This document shows, piece by piece, positions 62,968 through 64,000 of a stretch of DNA of 64,000 nucleotides. Each line of letters opens with the position of its first letter. Within the stretch, counting starts at the first letter, position 1. A program made the translations under genes and the position numbers. Below the pieces are notes generated by a model. The model worked only from the letters and a program-made list of their open reading frames with translations. It ran no database searches and was not told where the DNA came from. This DNA comes from Cloeon dipterum (lineage: Eukaryota > Arthropoda > Insecta > Ephemeroptera > Baetidae). The stretch spans positions 9,414,501 through 9,478,500 of the forward strand of contig NC_088787.1 of the NCBI RefSeq assembly GCF_949628265.1, written 5' to 3'.

Positions 62968-63972
62968 ATGAATATCGCATATTGGAGCTTGATTTTCACG
63001 ATTCTCATCAGAATTGGCGTAGGTAAAAATCATGCAAGTCTTTATTATATACTTTACTTGGTGATGAAAACTAAGTTACACTGTTCTTAACAGAATGGCA
63101 AAATTAAGGCGATCAGAATTAAAATTCGCGGAGGAAATTCAGGTAATTAAAAATTATGCTTATTACTAAACTTGATTATAAATTTGAATGTCAAGCAGAT
63201 CCTATCAAAATCAAACTTCCGAAGAAAATTCAGAGGTTAAATATCGTCAAGTGTTGCGGCTTTAAAAGATGCGTAGCGGCCAACGCGACTGCGAACAGAA
63301 GAACGACGTCACCAAAAGGAAAGGTATAGAATGTCCAAGATTAAATTTTATCAGAATACGTTTTAATAATAATCGATAGGAATATAAAAACACGCCAACA
63401 ACGTTGATTGGCTACGTTTCCACCGCAGCAGGGGGCTCTGTCGAGATACAGGATACTCAGAAAAATAATGACGTACGAACAACAACGGAAGTTGTCATCG
63501 GACCAAGTAGGGATGAAAATTGCAAACTGAAATATAATTTTAAAAAAATAATATCATAGCACTAGAAAATCTAGACGGTAATCTACAAAACAGCACTTCT
63601 GGAGTACCTGGAGAGTCTGCAGAACCGGAAACCACGTCTGGAGGCACTTCAATAATAAATCAAAGCAATAATAAAGTCGATGTTGATTATTCAACACCAC
63701 CGAGCGGCACCTCCGCTAATTCCTTTAGTTCAACCTCAACCAACTCAGGCAGTGGCGTCATGACTAACACCCTCGTCACTTTCTTACCCTCGTCGACTGC
63801 TCCAACCCAAGTTTCAACAACCATATTATCCCTCTCGAAACAATCAACAGTCGCAGATAAGACACAAACGACGACAACAATTAATTCTGGCATTCCCTCT
63901 CTAATTGTTGATTCAACCACCCAATCAAAATCTACAACAAGCACAACTACCACAACAACAACTAGTACAACG
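62968..63972 (+). CDS. Secreted Thr/Ser-rich (mucin-like) protein, partial
   Basis: Five exons fit in phase: 62968-63018, 63094-63142, 63199-63323, 63380-63506, 63560-63972, then a donor (ACG|GTAAAT) leading out of the window, so the C-terminus is missing. The visible 255 residues begin with a short hydrophobic signal-like leader (MNIAYWSLIFTILIRIG), then a basic segment (IKAIRIKIRGG, IKIKLPKKIQRL) and a small Cys cluster (VKCCGFKRCVAANAT). A long Thr/Ser/Asn-rich region follows, ending in Thr repeats, which would be heavily O-glycosylated if secreted. Exon 1 uses GGC|GTAGGT; the neighbouring donor four bases on breaks the frame. I do not recognise the family. A Thr-rich stalk carrying a downstream binding domain such as a C-type lectin is one possibility, but nothing in the window shows it. 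Confidence 0.6.
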
Positions 63973-64000
63973 GTAAATATTCTTCGTTTTAGATAAATGT

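Noticed and set aside
1-64000. CRISPR arrays, operons, bacterial insertion sequences, known microRNAs, U6 snRNA or rRNA
   Set aside because: Looked for by eye and not found; the sequence is nuclear eukaryotic DNA with spliced genes. A covariance-model scan would be needed to exclude small RNA genes.

Overview
The window is AT-rich genomic DNA from a multicellular animal, almost certainly an arthropod and most likely an insect. Genes are split by GT-AG introns, one gene is the insect-type WSC-domain receptor kinase Wsck, and the spacers carry short inverted-repeat transposons and microsatellites. I joined exons by hand from splice signals and reading phase; all five genes whose two ends lie in the window give continuous reading frames whose lengths are multiples of three. 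Coordinates given for a gene run from start to stop codon and include introns.

Layout. The left 14 kb holds a divergent pair. On the minus strand lies an LRIG/lambik-type receptor (signal peptide, leucine-rich repeats, three Ig domains, one membrane span, short tail; 1893-7732). On the plus strand lies Wsck (WSC domain, FN3 region, membrane span, tyrosine-kinase-like domain; 8789-13257). They share about 1.05 kb of 5' flank containing a perfect TGACGTCA box, ATTGG/CCAAT boxes and a 17-bp palindrome. The Wsck kinase domain has lost the VAIK lysine, the HRD aspartate and the DFG aspartate, so it is a predicted pseudokinase. Converging on Wsck from the right is a six-exon minus-strand gene (14524-22635) for a small single-pass membrane protein I do not recognise. 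It has a PPAY motif before the span and a furin-like RAKR site just before a C-terminal CACDCNC.

From 23 to 50 kb there is little coding sequence. PSMG2, the proteasome assembly chaperone 2, lies on the minus strand at 29007-30299. Around it are a 1.13-kb terminal-inverted-repeat element (30782-31908), copies of two MITE families, an orphan TATA promoter followed by a splice donor (27390-27495), a 77-bp (CT)n tract, and several CpG-rich islands in otherwise AT-rich DNA.

A secreted inhibitory-type serpin (50377-59438, five coding exons, plus strand) occupies the next 9 kb. Its introns hold a foldback element and copies of both MITE families. At the right edge a threonine/serine-rich secreted protein gene begins at 62968 and runs out of the window.

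The most interesting non-genic signal is a roughly 390-430-bp foldback MITE present in four copies (33979, 37026, 40340, 58592). Each arm carries a motif close to the CTCF/insulator core (CCAACAGATGGCGCCA type), so intact copies hold two such motifs in opposite orientation. The most interesting genic signals are the LRIG-Wsck head-to-head pairing and the membrane protein with a putative furin-released cysteine-rich tail.
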